This document shows positions 1 to 11,244 of a DNA stretch of 64,000 nucleotides, one piece after another; the first letter of the stretch is position 1, and each line of letters starts with the position of its first letter. The notes beneath the pieces were generated by a model. That model worked only from the letters and a program-made list of their open reading frames with translations, ran no database searches and was not told the DNA's origin. Both the position numbers and the translations under genes were made by a program. Source of the stretch: Didymodactylos carnosus (lineage: Eukaryota; Rotifera; Eurotatoria; Philodinida; Philodinidae); assembly GCA_905250885.1 (NCBI GenBank), contig CAJNOQ010000073.1, positions 1 to 64,000 of the forward strand, in the 5' to 3' direction.

Positions 1-464
1 AAAAAAGTTACTAACATTGTATTTTAGTTTTCTGAGAACGAAGCCGATTTTTCAAAGATCCTCTGGAAACCCGGTCTCTGGAATTTTTTCAAAAGTTGAT
101 TCCGCTTGTGAAAAGTTCTGCTCAAGTCTTGGCTATTGAACAGCGAAAACCGCAGGTCTCTATCTCATTCCTATCAAAAGTTATTCAAAAAGCAACCGAG
201 TGCCAACCATTTTGAAACGGAGAGTAGTTTCTTTTATGTCACTATCATTGTTAACTGACAATCTTTGCCTTCAGCTTAACGATATAATGATAGTTAATGC
301 ATAGCAAGGATAATATACCATGTAGAAATTGCAAAAGTTTTTTGCGTAGTCACGCAAAAAGAAATGCAAGCCTCAATAGTACTGGAATCGGGTTACTCCA
401 CTGCATCTATGTCCAACGGTACCGAGATAATGAGCATTAGATAATTTGTCCAAGACTATCACGC

Positions 465-540
465 GACCGCCGTGGCCGGGATGCGAACTCCGTATGTTTG
501 AAGTACGTTGTCTACCCACTAGCCGACTGAGTCACGCTGC
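465..540 (-). repeat. tRNA-like sequence (decayed tRNA or SINE head)
   Basis: On the minus strand an A-box-like TGACTCAGTCGG is followed by a candidate anticodon arm with a TTCAAAC loop, then a B-box-like GAGTTCGCATCC and a 3' CCCGGCCACGG. The spacing fits a tRNA-derived internal Pol III promoter. The acceptor arm does not pair convincingly and the D stem is poor, so I do not call a functional tRNA. It is more likely a decayed tRNA or the head of a SINE. Confidence 0.35.
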
Positions 541-559
541 TCATATTATTTTTGCGTGG

Positions 560-700
560 TGATTTTTTTTCGCCATTTTGTTCGAAAAATTTTCCTAAAC
601 AATTGGCCACACGTCTCGTCAAAAAATAGGAAATCTGCTGAGTTATTAAGTATGCTGAATATGAAAAAGCACTTTTTCACGACTCAGCACGAACTTTATT
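560..700 (+). repeat. Half copy of the 19.8 kb foldback repeat
   Basis: The stretch matches, with substitutions and small gaps, the right half of the foldback at 19816-20081. Shared landmarks in the same order are CGAAAAATTTTCCTAAAC, a CTCG-(C/T)-(A/T)-AAAAAT block and ACGAAAAAGCACTTTT (here ATGAAAAAGCACTTTT). The inverted left half is not apparent here, so this is a truncated copy of one dispersed family. Confidence 0.6.
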
Positions 701-1530
701 GGTCTATTGATGATATGCTTTTTCTACTGAAAATGTGTTTCCACGGGTCTTCGTATTTTCCAAAAGTCTCCGTTCAGATAGATGACAGAACTCTCGAGAT
801 AATCTTCAAATAAAGCTGATACGTTGAGCTACAGTGTACAAAAGCCCAACTATTCAGCTTTAGTCTAGTTGTGGATGAAGCAAAGGATTCCTAGAAAATT
901 TGAATCAGACTTTTGGACTTTTAACTTATGACATCTAATTTCCGACCAGGTGGTTTATATAGAACTGCAAACCGAAGTAAAAATGGTAGTCTGGCCAATC
1001 TCTATTTCAATACATACACTCAGATATATTTGGAAGTTAAAAATCCTATAACTAACAAGCAATTGAGTCCTTTTTTCCTAACCCATCTATATCCAAGAAG
1101 AGATAGTGCCATGAAAAAAATGCCTCGACAAAAATGCCACAATGTCTCCCACAGACACTCTGAGTGTATGAAACTGGAATCCAGGCGCCATTGTAAGGCA
1201 TGGTGACGCGTCTTTTACATAAAAATTTCATCTTACTGATATAAAATGAGGTCGTCTTTAACGCACCTGAAGCGCATTTTTTTTTCAAAAATGCATCTCT
1301 CTTCTCACAATGTGGACCAACTTTGCTCCTTTCTGTACCGATATCTCAGAACACAGACAAGTGATGGCAAAAGGAAACACTGTCGTCACCATACTTTGGC
1401 ATTGTCAGAATTCTCTAAAAGTTTGATCAAGATAGGAATTATAGTTACGGAGACAGGATTTTATCAGGGGACCTCAAAGGGTTCTGGACGTTTTTCATTG
1501 CTTATCCTTCATTTAGAGACACGAATTAAT

Positions 1531-2088
1531 CTACAGCTCATGATTTGTGGTAAGAATCGAAGTAAAATTATAAATTTCATTTACCTTTGAATAATGTTTT
1601 GTTCGTTGTTCTCTAGCGTTGTTTTCCTGGCCCAGGGAAAAAATATAAATGGTTTGTACTTGTTGCAAATCATGTATGTGTGAAATAATATTTGGTGCAT
1701 ACTCTTGTGAAACAATAAAATAAATTTTATCTTCTTTTGCTTTTTTCATATAATCTTCACATTTTTCAAGACGATCAAATAATTGAATGTAATCAATAAT
1801 TGCACGAAACTCTTTTTGAATATCATCTACATCGTCAAAATCGTGTATATTTCGATCGAGCCAAACGATGGAGAATGTTTCCAAATTTTGAGAACGATCA
1901 TAGTTGAGTGAAATATTTTTAGTTGATTTATTTTTTGTAGTTACAGTACTTGTTGATGTGGATGACTGCTGATTGATTGGTGGAAGTCGACCTGATTTTG
2001 GTGATATATTTTTTGAGGTCGATTTTGGTGTTGATGATTGGGGTTTTTGTTGCTTAGCACGTGAGCAAATACTGGAACCACAACCCAT
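1531..2088 (-). CDS. Truncated MGCGSS-type N-terminal domain protein
   Basis: The 185-codon frame starts MGCGSS, which suits N-myristoylation (Gly2) with a nearby Cys for palmitoylation. A Ser/Thr/Lys-rich linker runs to about residue 65. A compact alpha/beta domain follows, with IVWLDRNIHDFDD, a middle helix containing EKCEDY, and YFIVSQEY...HIHDLQQVQTIYIF. I remember this layout (LIWLD..., IVSG..., IHDLPQ...IYVF) from the N-terminus of many bdelloid proteins that continue into TPR or ADP-ribosyltransferase domains; that family link is from memory. Here the frame ends shortly after the receiver-like domain and no C-terminal domain lies downstream. A possible donor (AAAG|GTAAATG, about 1585) exists but I find no convincing next exon. 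It is therefore a truncated gene, a pseudogene or a stand-alone N-domain. Confidence 0.6.
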   Translation of the reverse strand: MGCGSSICSRAKQQKPQSSTPKSTSKNISPKSGRLPPINQQSSTSTSTVTTKNKSTKNISLNYDRSQNLETFSIVWLDRNIHDFDDVDDIQKEFRAIIDYIQLFDRLEKCEDYMKKAKEDKIYFIVSQEYAPNIISHIHDLQQVQTIYIFSLGQENNAREQRTKHYSKVNEIYNFTSILTTNHEL

Positions 2089-3201
2089 TTAACAGTGAAT
2101 TCTATGAAAGAAAAATCTCTTACTAAATAGTTCGAAATATACGAGTTTAGAGCGGTCAGAGAATGATTAACAATGTCAAATCGTCTCCTTTCAACACTTT
2201 TCTTCTCCTCGAACGGATTACTCAGTCTTTCAGAATGCATGAGACTCGCTTATATAGAATAGTCTTGTCACTTTTGACTAATGTACATTCTTTACTAAAT
2301 AGAGGCTTTATTAAACCACACCTCAATAAAAATCATTTTTCCACTAAGATGACAAGTTCTCATGACGTTTTCACTTGAATAATCTAACAAATATCTATCT
2401 TATACTTGAGCTCGTCATTTTTCGAATTATTACCGTCTAAATACTTTTTTACTATTTTTTTCTGCTCTTCTTTGTTCTCCTTTATTTAAAACAGTATTTG
2501 TACTACTTACACAGAAATTGATTCACAAATTTACGAATTATTATGTTACTGATTTTGAAAAAAAATTCTATTGTATAATAATTCGAGTTCTATACTAATT
2601 AAAATCAATGTCTTCTGATACTCATGTGTTACAAAATCCAAAATGAATTCTTCTTCGTTATTCTCGTTGTTTTTCTCTTCTTAACATGAAGAAACAACGT
2701 TATAATTATCGAACGTTAATCGGCACTCGAAAATAAATGGATTTTTTTCAAAAAAAAAATTATGCGTCACAAATGTGACCCACTATTTTACTATTTTTTT
2801 TATGTCATTGAAGTTACAGAATTTCTACCAAGTTTATAAGAGTGAGAAAAGAAAGAGAAGGAAAATATGGAGTTTCTAAGGGTTTCTTTTATTTAAAAAG
2901 CAAAGAATCAAATTTATCCTTGAGCGATACTGTAATTTGTTGTCAGTTTGTCGATAGTAACCGTCAGCAAGTAGAATCTTTGTTTTATTTTGACAAGCAA
3001 GCAGCAACAGAGAAAAAAAATTTCATTAAGGTTGAGAAATATCTATAAGTAAATTTATACTTATAAATATCTTAGTTTCCATTAAATATTTTATCTTACT
3101 TTGGAAAAATTCTTTTATAAAAGTTCGTTGCCGTACCGTGAAGTGGAATAACATGACTCAATAAAATATTATCAGCACTCGAAGTATTTGAATTATTTTA
3201 T
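2089..3201. other. Intergenic, no gene seen
   Basis: AT-rich sequence between the MGCGSS gene start and the foldback at 3202. The 68-codon frame at 2842-3048 has no recognisable features. The promoter of the minus-strand gene should lie just above 2089, but I see no defined motif. Confidence 0.5.
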
Positions 3202-4733
3202 GCATAGTTAAGTCATTTTTGATCGAATAAAAGGCGTATTAAACAGATAGATCGATGAAATTCTTAAGTCTAAATCTACTTATATAAATAATTTTTGAAA
3301 ATTCATTAGAACTATTTAACTCTAGTCCATTTCCTATGAATATTGTCCATTAAATATAATTCTTCGGTTTAAAGTAATCATGATTAATACGTTCAAAATG
3401 AACTTGAATAAGTTAGTTTCAACGAGAAACTTTGAAGACACTATTTAAAAGTGATATCATTGGACAGAGAATTTTTTGTTCTATTTCACACATAAACTTC
3501 AAATCTTGATCCTGCCTGAATTTATTACAGTACAATCCTCTAGAATTTTATCCGATCAACCTCAATATTTTACCATAAATATTTAGGACGATATCTCAGA
3601 TCTAAAATTCTGTTTTTTTTTCAGCTTTTATTTTAGATATCAACTTTTCAACGTGTATGAATTTTTGTCACAAGATTTTGTAAGATCTTGTATTTTACTT
3701 TGAAGAATAAAGCCGCTTTATTCTTCAAAGTAAAATACCATTCGATCTTAAATTGCTGCCTAAAAAATTGATATCTAAAGTAAAAAATAAAAAACAAAAA
3801 CAGAATTTTAGATCTGAAATATCGTCCTAAATATTTGTGATAAAATATTGAAGTTGATCGGATAAAATTCTAGAGGGTTGTACTGTAATCAAGTCAGACA
3901 GGAACAAGATTTGAAGTTCATGTGTGAAATAGAACAAAAAATTTTCTGTCCAATGATATCACTTTTAAATAGTGTCTTCATAGTTTCTCATTGAAACATT
4001 CTTTGTCAACGAAGAAAAATTGCCCGTTTACAATAGGCATGGAAAATTAAAAAAATAATATAACACCTGTCACATTTCAATCTTATGTTCACATCAGAAG
4101 CTAAGCATTCATCGAGAACAAAACCCAGTACTGCGTTAAAAATAATTGCCACTAGAAAAATTACTTTTAAAACTTTGCCACTTGTTCGAACATCAAAATA
4201 ACGAAACAAGCTTCCATCTCATATCGTTAACTCATCCACATTATCTATTTTCAAGTATTCTCTAAAGGGCTATATTTGTACACAAAAAAAGAAAGATCCA
4301 AAATTTACATTTTAATACATATCCTTCTCATTCTTGTCTCTGTTGTTTATATCTTCTTCTATCATTCTATCTCACTTTTGTACATATTTTTTGATGATTC
4401 TCAAATTACTCTTATTTTTAGGCTGTTTCACACTTTATTCTTTTTTTCTGATGTAGCGTTTACAGAACTTTCTTAAGATTCTCTCTTTATTACAGTCATA
4501 CATATAGCAAAATAAATTGAACTTGAACTCGAAACAAGGTTATTTAAATTTATTTTGAACGTATTAATCATGATTACTCTAAACGGAAGAATTATATTTA
4601 ATGGACAATATTCATAAGAAATGGACTAGAGCTAATGAATTTTTAAAAACTATTTATGAGTAGATTTAGACTTAAGAGTCTCATCGATCTGTTTAATATG
4701 GCTTTTATTCGATCAAAAATGACTTAACTATGC
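3202..4733. repeat. Large foldback (inverted-repeat) element, 1.5 kb
   Basis: The outer ends are GCATAGTTAAGTCATTTTTG at 3202 and its complement ending at 4733. The left arm runs from 3202 to about 3640. The right arm runs from about 3785 to 4733 but is split by some 540 bp of extra sequence (about 3997-4535). The centre holds its own 20-bp hairpin, TTTTACTTTGAAGAATAAAG and complement, around CCG near 3710. Arms are roughly 90% identical by eye. No transposase or clear target duplication is visible, so it is a non-autonomous MITE-like or foldback element. Confidence 0.8.
3997..4535. repeat. Extra segment splitting the right arm of the foldback
   Basis: The right arm follows the complement of the left arm up to about 3996 (TCATTGAAAC) and resumes near 4535 (TTATTTTGAACG). 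The roughly 540 bp between has no counterpart in the left arm. It is either a later insertion here or sequence deleted from the left arm. A 67-codon minus frame inside (4006-4209) has a hydrophobic stretch but no family signature, so I do not call it. Confidence 0.55.
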
Positions 4734-5921
4734 CTATATTTGTATAGAAATGAGAGGAAAAAAAGAAAAAAATCTTGTTGAATTTTGTTATTGTAATCGT
4801 AAAAGAAAATTATGTAACAATGAATAAATTCTATATGTGTACTCAAAAAATTGAAATTTTTAATTTTTTCACTCTAATTTTAAACGTATTAGAACATGAA
4901 TTTTACGAACATACTTAATGACTTTATTGAAACGAACATATAATTTGGCAGTATAACTTGAGAAATAAGTTAAGCAACGCTATTTATATTTTTGCACTCG
5001 ATAAAAATATTTAGTTGTTCACACATTGTCAACCTGACAAATGTCACTGATAGCGTATAATCTTTGACAATTTTTAACAGGTCTCGATTTCTGCACGTTT
5101 TCAATGTAATGTATTCTTTTCACGTTCGTTCGTCATTTCATCATCATGATGCAACATTTTGACACCAAATAAGTTGTTGTAGTATCTAAGATTGTTTATT
5201 TGATAAGATTTTCATTTTATAAAAGAAACGAAATATTCAATGTCAATGGTAATATAAGATCTTTTTTATTTAATCTTTAATATTTGAAAACTCAGTAATC
5301 ATAGATTTACTCTATAAAAAATTACTTCTGTAAACAATTTAACCTTCAACTTTACCATTTGAATTTTACTTTATGAGTGAACTATTGAACATATTTCCAT
5401 GTCAACAGTTTTCAATAATAATAATGAGTGTTGAGATGATTGTGATTTTTATCATAGTTATTGTTATTACTAATATTTCCAATTATTGAAATAAAAATTA
5501 AACAATGAATATATGATCAAATTTCTATCTTATAATAAGTGATATAAAATGTCACTTATTCTGACATACTATATTCAAACTTTTTCAGATGAACAAAATC
5601 ACAGCTAATTTATTAAAAGACTTGACTTTTATATGATTTATAAGTTTAGACTTTTGGAAAGATGTACAGTAAATCTAATCGTCTATTTGATTTATCTTAT
5701 ATCATTAGTCCTTTGTCTTTAAAATTATGTCTACTCTGTTGTTCTCTATTATTTTGTATTGCATAGGTGTTCTTTTTTATTTCAATAAGACAGCATGAAA
5801 AATATTAAATATGTACAGACACAAAATGTCTATCAGAAGACTTAAAACAGAAAAAATACACTCTATATATCTGCTTATCTAAACACAATCGAATAAAATA
5901 TGTACTGAGTCAGTGTGTTAA
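4734..5921. other. Intergenic, no gene seen
   Basis: Very AT-rich sequence downstream of the Tat-SF1-like gene, which ends at 5922 on the minus strand. Its 3' UTR must lie at the right edge. No open frame, RNA gene or repeat stands out. Confidence 0.5.
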
Positions 5922-8889
5922 TTAAGCATCTTCCATTAGAAATTTATGCCAGTCATCAATACGTTTTTCATCATCTGCCGTCGCTTGGACATCATATTTG
6001 GTTTTACCTAAATATATACACATTAATACAAAAAATGAAAACAACAACAACAACAAAAAGAGAGAGGATACGTACCATCCCATATTTCGCATTGAATAAG
6101 TCTCCCATGCCATATTCTATTATTCATATATTTTATACATTCGTCAGCCTCAGGTATCTCAGTATAACCAACAGTAACAATTCCATCGGGATTAGTCTAA
6201 AAAGGAACAAAAAATAAAAAATAACTTTAGAAAGTAAAACAAAAGAGAAGTTTTTCAAAAACAATACATACATCGAAAATATAAATTTTTTTCACTTCAC
6301 CATATTGTTCACAAGATTGTCGAATATTTGATCGTAATTGAATAATATAAGTTGGATCATTCTAAATTTTAATAAAATAGAAGGATGTTAAATGAATTTG
6401 ACAGTAACAATAACTAAAACTGTAGAAATAGAAAGTGTTTAATATTACTTTAAATTGTTCGAGATCAAACATATTTCTCATAACAATAATTCTTTCGTGT
6501 TTTCCGCGTACAACATCAGGTCGTTCTTCCCAATCCAATAGTCTAAAGAAACATATAGAACAGATATCATATTAAAATATAGTCTATTATCCTTTTATAC
6601 ATTACACTTACTTATCTATTTGTTTTTGTTTTTGTTTTTTTTTATCTCCTTTTTTTCGTTTATTTTTATTTGGTTTAGGTTTCAATTCTGGATTATAATT
6701 TCCTTTCATTTCAAATTTAGCTCGTTGAACATGAACAATTGAATTACGTAAATGTAAGCCTTCTAATAATTGTAAACACAATGCAACAGATTCAGGCTGA
6801 AAAATAGAATTAATTATTATTTTAACAGATAATAATTGATCTACAAGAAAACATTTATTCTATACTCGAAAAGGTTGATTCTATCATCTATTAAACATAA
6901 CTCAGAGATAAAGAAATTAATAGTATTTACTTTTAGATAACAACATCTTCCATCTCCTTTTAATTTTCCTTCGTTATCTCTGTATAATTTGACTTTTTTC
7001 TTCGTGTAATCTGACTGATCTTTTTCAATAATACCATATTTTGACATCAATTCTTCAAATTCTTTATCGTCAATATCATACGGTAAACCACTAACATAAA
7101 CATTGCAATTTTTTTCATCAGGTACTTCGAACCAACCTAAAAATAAATAGAATAATCAAATATTTTATTATATATTAAACTATTTCACAAGTATTACTTT
7201 AAATTTATTTGATCGGCTCAGAATTTACACATTCATAATCATTTCCTTTCATATCTCCAAGGTAAAACTATATTCATCACTGCCGAACAAAATTATAAAC
7301 GATGGAAAATTTTGAAATGTATTCGTATCAGAAAACTGTGCATTTAAACATGTTTAAGCATCACACTTAAAATGCATTGAATCAGAACTAAAGTGTTTGT
7401 CTGATCATGTAGTTCAGAAACACGGTCTAGTTTTTCATCAATTTCAATGCATAACCTAACATAAAATATAAATCGATCTAACGGAGGTTTGAGCCCGGGA
7501 AGTTCGCGCATGATGCCAAGCCATATACTAACTGAACTATTTTAATCTTCAAGTAACATGAAACTACAGAATAGGATGATTTTATGAGAAAATATCGACA
7601 GCAAGAAGATGACTTTAGCTACAATATCGATGCATACACAGTGACGTACAATTTTTCTCAAGAAATCAACTAAAAAAATTTTTTTTCTCCTGGAGAAGAC
7701 AACGAGTAAAAATTTTCTGAGAAACGGATCATGGTCCAGCACTAGGCACACCACTGTATATAGCGATCTTCCGCATTTCTTCTAAAAAAGCTGCTTATTT
7801 TTTCCTACCTTCTCTTTTCTTATTATTTTGATCATCTGTTGCCGATGTTGATTGTTGTTCTTCTTCTATTACATCTGTAGCTTTATCTAGTTCTTCAATT
7901 CCATCTATATCCCATTTATTATTTTCTTGATTCCATTTATATTTGTAACCAGTTAAATGATCTGTATATGCATCGGTTGTACTTAAATCCATCCAGGATA
8001 ATGTATCTTTATTCCATACGTATGTTCGGTTGTCTTCATTTTCAGCTGTATACGTACTAACGGAAGGAATAAAGGAATTTTTTTTTAAGTCAAATGTATA
8101 TTTAACATTTGTTTTTGGATCGCTATACACTGTTCCATCTGCTGTTGACATGATAGGTACCCATTGACCGTTATCTTTATTTAATTTATAAGTTAGATTA
8201 TTATTTCCATTCTCATCTTCATCTTGTTGTTTTGTTTCATAAATATATGTTTGTAATTTTGAATCATAACGAATACCCTTAAAATTTTCTAATCCATAAT
8301 TCATATGGTGTTCAACTAAAAATTCTTCAGGAACCTAGAACTTAAACAAAAATATATACAAGAACACAACACACACAGCAGAAAATAATAGCACATGCGT
8401 TATCGTCTTATGAAAAAACGATGCTGATACGTCTCAATACTCTCTAATGGAATCTGTACTATATTTTTATGTGATGACAACTGCCGGAAAATTTAATTAA
8501 TGTAGATAAAAACTTACTTTTGGAAACCTAATATAAGAAGAAAAAAAAATATTCAAAATAAATCATATTAAATTAATAAATGAAGTTTAGTTGTCTACGT
8601 ACCATCCTTTGACATTTGGATCCCATTCATAAACCGTTCCATCTTCATCTACTTTTGTTTGTAGCTGTTCAGCATCCGCTTGTAATTTTTTCGTTTCTTC
8701 TAATCTAATTTGTCTATCAAAATCATCTTCGTCGTAATCATCCTCTTGCGGACGTAACTGGCGTTGAAACTGAGGTAGTCGTGAAGCATGACCAGAATGG
8801 AATGAAGAGGATGTTGGTTGATGTTTCTTAGTTACATGGGTGATAGTGTCATCGTTATCTGAATCCGTATCATGTTCAGAATCAGACAT
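5922..8889 (-). CDS. HTATSF1: Tat-SF1/CUS2 U2 snRNP splicing factor, nine exons
   Basis: Exons: 8603-8889, 8518-8527, 7809-8334, 6931-7136, 6612-6796, 6449-6542, 6272-6361, 6076-6196 and 5922-6007. All introns are GT-AG and the join gives 534 residues. The start is the Met of MSDSEHDTDSD. Residues 1-85 are acidic and disordered. Residues 86-255 hold several short W/Y-rich units (VYEWDPNVKGWF, TYVWNKDTLSW, YKWNQENNKWD). RRM1 spans about 282-367 (RNP2 VYVSGL, RNP1 GDGRCCYL). A basic linker precedes the C-terminal U2AF-homology RRM (about 418-505), which ends in CEIWDGKTKYDV and the family's terminal W-x-x-F-L. Tat-SF1/CUS2 chaperones U2 snRNA and binds SF3b1 ligand motifs. The UHM loop reads RIW rather than the vertebrate R-W-F. 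The long acidic tail of human Tat-SF1 is absent, as in yeast Cus2. Intron 3 is about 670 bp and contains a tRNA-like element. Confidence 0.9.
7480..7551 (-). repeat. tRNA-like sequence in intron 3 of the Tat-SF1 gene
   Basis: Minus strand: A-box-like TAGTTCAGTTAGTATATGG, then a stem-loop with loop ATCATGC (anticodon position CAT), then B-box-like GGGCTCAAACC. D-stem pairing relies on G-U pairs and no good acceptor stem forms. It is best read as a decayed tRNA-Met-like sequence or a SINE head. It lies in an unusually long intron of a gene whose other introns are mostly short, which fits a transposed insertion. Confidence 0.35.
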
Positions 8890-11244
8890 TTTTGTCGAGA
8901 AAGTATAATAATAACCAAAAATCTTAAAGAAAAACAAGAAACTGTGCATTATTTTCAAATGTTAGAAAAATTACAAGACACAATACACACTCAGATCGAC
9001 AGACATGAGCAAAATCGTATCAGTCTTCTAGAGATAACAAATTTTACAGGAGTCCGATTCAGCTCTGCTAGACTCTAAAATCTCAGTACAACCACATCTC
9101 TGCTAAGTCAGCTTCAACTCTACTTTTGATCTTTGTCTATTTTTTACATCTTTGTTCTCTATTGTATACAGAAAAAAGATTTTGTGCGGCTTATAGTGTG
9201 GAAATTGAAAATGTATGACAAAAGTATTAAAAGCGGTGTGGTCAATTTTTGTAAGAGCCCGATTTAAAAATACGTTAAATGATCTGTGATGAGAAGAATA
9301 TTTCATTTTTAGCTTAGTTCCATTCTACGAATATTGCTATAACCTGGTGTTGAAGGGAAGTTAATAAAAAAACAGAAATCTCAATTCGGAAGATAGAGTT
9401 ATCTAGCTCTGCTTTTAAAAAGTTTTAATTTAGGTACTTGGAACTGAATCTAATATTTCATCTGCAGAAATCCTATCGGGACTCTGGACTAAAGAATAGT
9501 TGGTAATACAGAACAAATAAAATTCGTTGACGAGATTATCCACAAAGCATAAAATGAACAAACATATTTCGTTACTGAATCATAAAGTCTTACTCACACG
9601 ACAAATTCGAACATGATTTCATCTCAATAATTTCGAATGTATACTTTAGATTCTGTGCCGATCTGTTGGCAGTTGATCATCAGTCGAATTTAAAGACACG
9701 AGAGAAATCAGGAGCAAAACTCTAATTAGCATTTCTAATAAGAGAGTGTATCCGTTGAAACAGAATATGCAGTACCATATATCATGTGAGAGAAAAAAGA
9801 ATACACAGCGCACACTCCGAATTTTCAATTTAAACTTTGTTTTTTTGCCGATTTTTGCCAGTTTATGTAGAGAATTAAAAAAACGACGCCAAATGTATCA
9901 CCGGTGATGCATCAGCAGTCAACGTGTTAAACTCATCATTATCATGCACTAAATTTATAATTATTTCTTATCAACGCCAGAACTGCTTAAACTTATTCAT
10001 TCTAATCAAAAATATATAGTCAAAAAACAACGTGTCAATTAAAATCTAGATTAACATTTCTGTTTGTTGTTCTCTTGTGTTTTATGAATGAAACCACAAA
10101 GTGCTAGAGAAAACATATTTTTGACTCTCCATGCGTGAAGAAAGATGAAGTTAGACAATGAAACTGCGTTTCCATTTTTTATCGGCATTTCTGATCCGAG
10201 AATCTGGCAACTCTGATTCGGACTCCAATTCTTATTAGAAATGCTGGCTCTGTTTAAGCTACGCAGCCTATTGACTTTTTACATGCTTGCAATTAGGTGC
10301 TAGAATTCTCTCATAATGTAACTAATTCACAGTGAATGGAATGCCAATGCCTTTTGTCTATGTATTTAATATATATTACGAAAGTTAATACAGCTTTTCA
10401 TAACATAATATTGCATGAAAAGAATTATATAGTTATGTAACTCTTCTATAATTTCATGAACCAATGAGGAATGAGCTAATCGATAAATACTATAGTTGCC
10501 ATTGTGAGTTTACTGGTTTATTCCTATTTCAGTAATAAATAAATTTTATTGACCGGGGACAATATTTCTACTAGTAATTCTTTTCTGGTACTTATAAAAT
10601 GCATTACTAACTTTCTTCGAGATAGAAATTGCTATTCACAAATACGAAAGCGATATTCTTATGATATGAGAAAAGGGTTAAGACCATCGAGCGATGCAAA
10701 TTTTTCTACCTGTATCTCAAAATTCCTTAGCATTCTCCTAACAATTCACACCATTCCTGGTTTTCTGTACTGTCTTATTGCCACAGCGCTGTTTCAAGTT
10801 ATGTTAAATTTTAGAAACTTTGTGGGAACCACTTCGCTTAGAAGTATTTAAGACATCTAATCAGAAACATATCAGTTAATCGTTGCTTGAGTCGCCAATA
10901 GTATGTTATGCAGAACTACTACTCTGAGCAGTAGCGCCATCTCTATTCTTAAGTGGATAAATATAACGAAAAAGTCAATAAACATACTAAATCAACGATA
11001 TTTCAGACAATTCAGTGTTCTAGACATGTCACGAAGTCTGACTTAAGGAGAGGGCACTTGCAGTTACCCAGTATGGATGGTTGTTTGACTGTCTTTGTTT
11101 CGCGGTAAACTGAAATAGTAAGTTGATTATGGTTGTATCGCACCTGCCTCTGTTTTCACATAATGTGACTTTTTCGTACAGTTCACACGATTTTATTCTC
11201 TCCACAACTTTTTACTGTTGTAAACTTTAAAATTTACAATAATC
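8890..11244. other. Intergenic between divergent genes, no gene seen
   Basis: The region separates the minus-strand Tat-SF1 gene from the plus-strand gene starting at 11245, so it should hold both promoters. Open frames here (for example 10549-10851) lack recognisable features. A 15-bp word, AGCATTTCTAATAAG, occurs in opposite orientations near 9730 and 10235; the arms do not extend well, so I do not call an element. Confidence 0.45.

Larger units (their letters stand above)
1..1530. other. No supportable gene; repeat-bearing flank
   Basis: Short open frames occur on both strands, but none has a recognisable domain, a credible start context or splice partners. The stretch holds a tRNA-like sequence (about 465-540) and a partial copy of a foldback repeat (about 560-700), described separately. 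It may include decayed transposon sequence that replaced the 3' part of the gene ending near 1531. Confidence 0.5.

Noticed and set aside
4006-4209. 67-codon minus frame with a hydrophobic stretch in the foldback insert
   Set aside because: No family signature and no evidence of a start region or 3' end.
9660-10260. Possible foldback from AGCATTTCTAATAAG and its complement
   Set aside because: Only about 15 bp pair well; extending the arms gives no consistent match.
10549-10851. 100-codon plus frame
   Set aside because: No hydrophobic pattern, motif or flanking splice signal beyond chance in AT-rich DNA.
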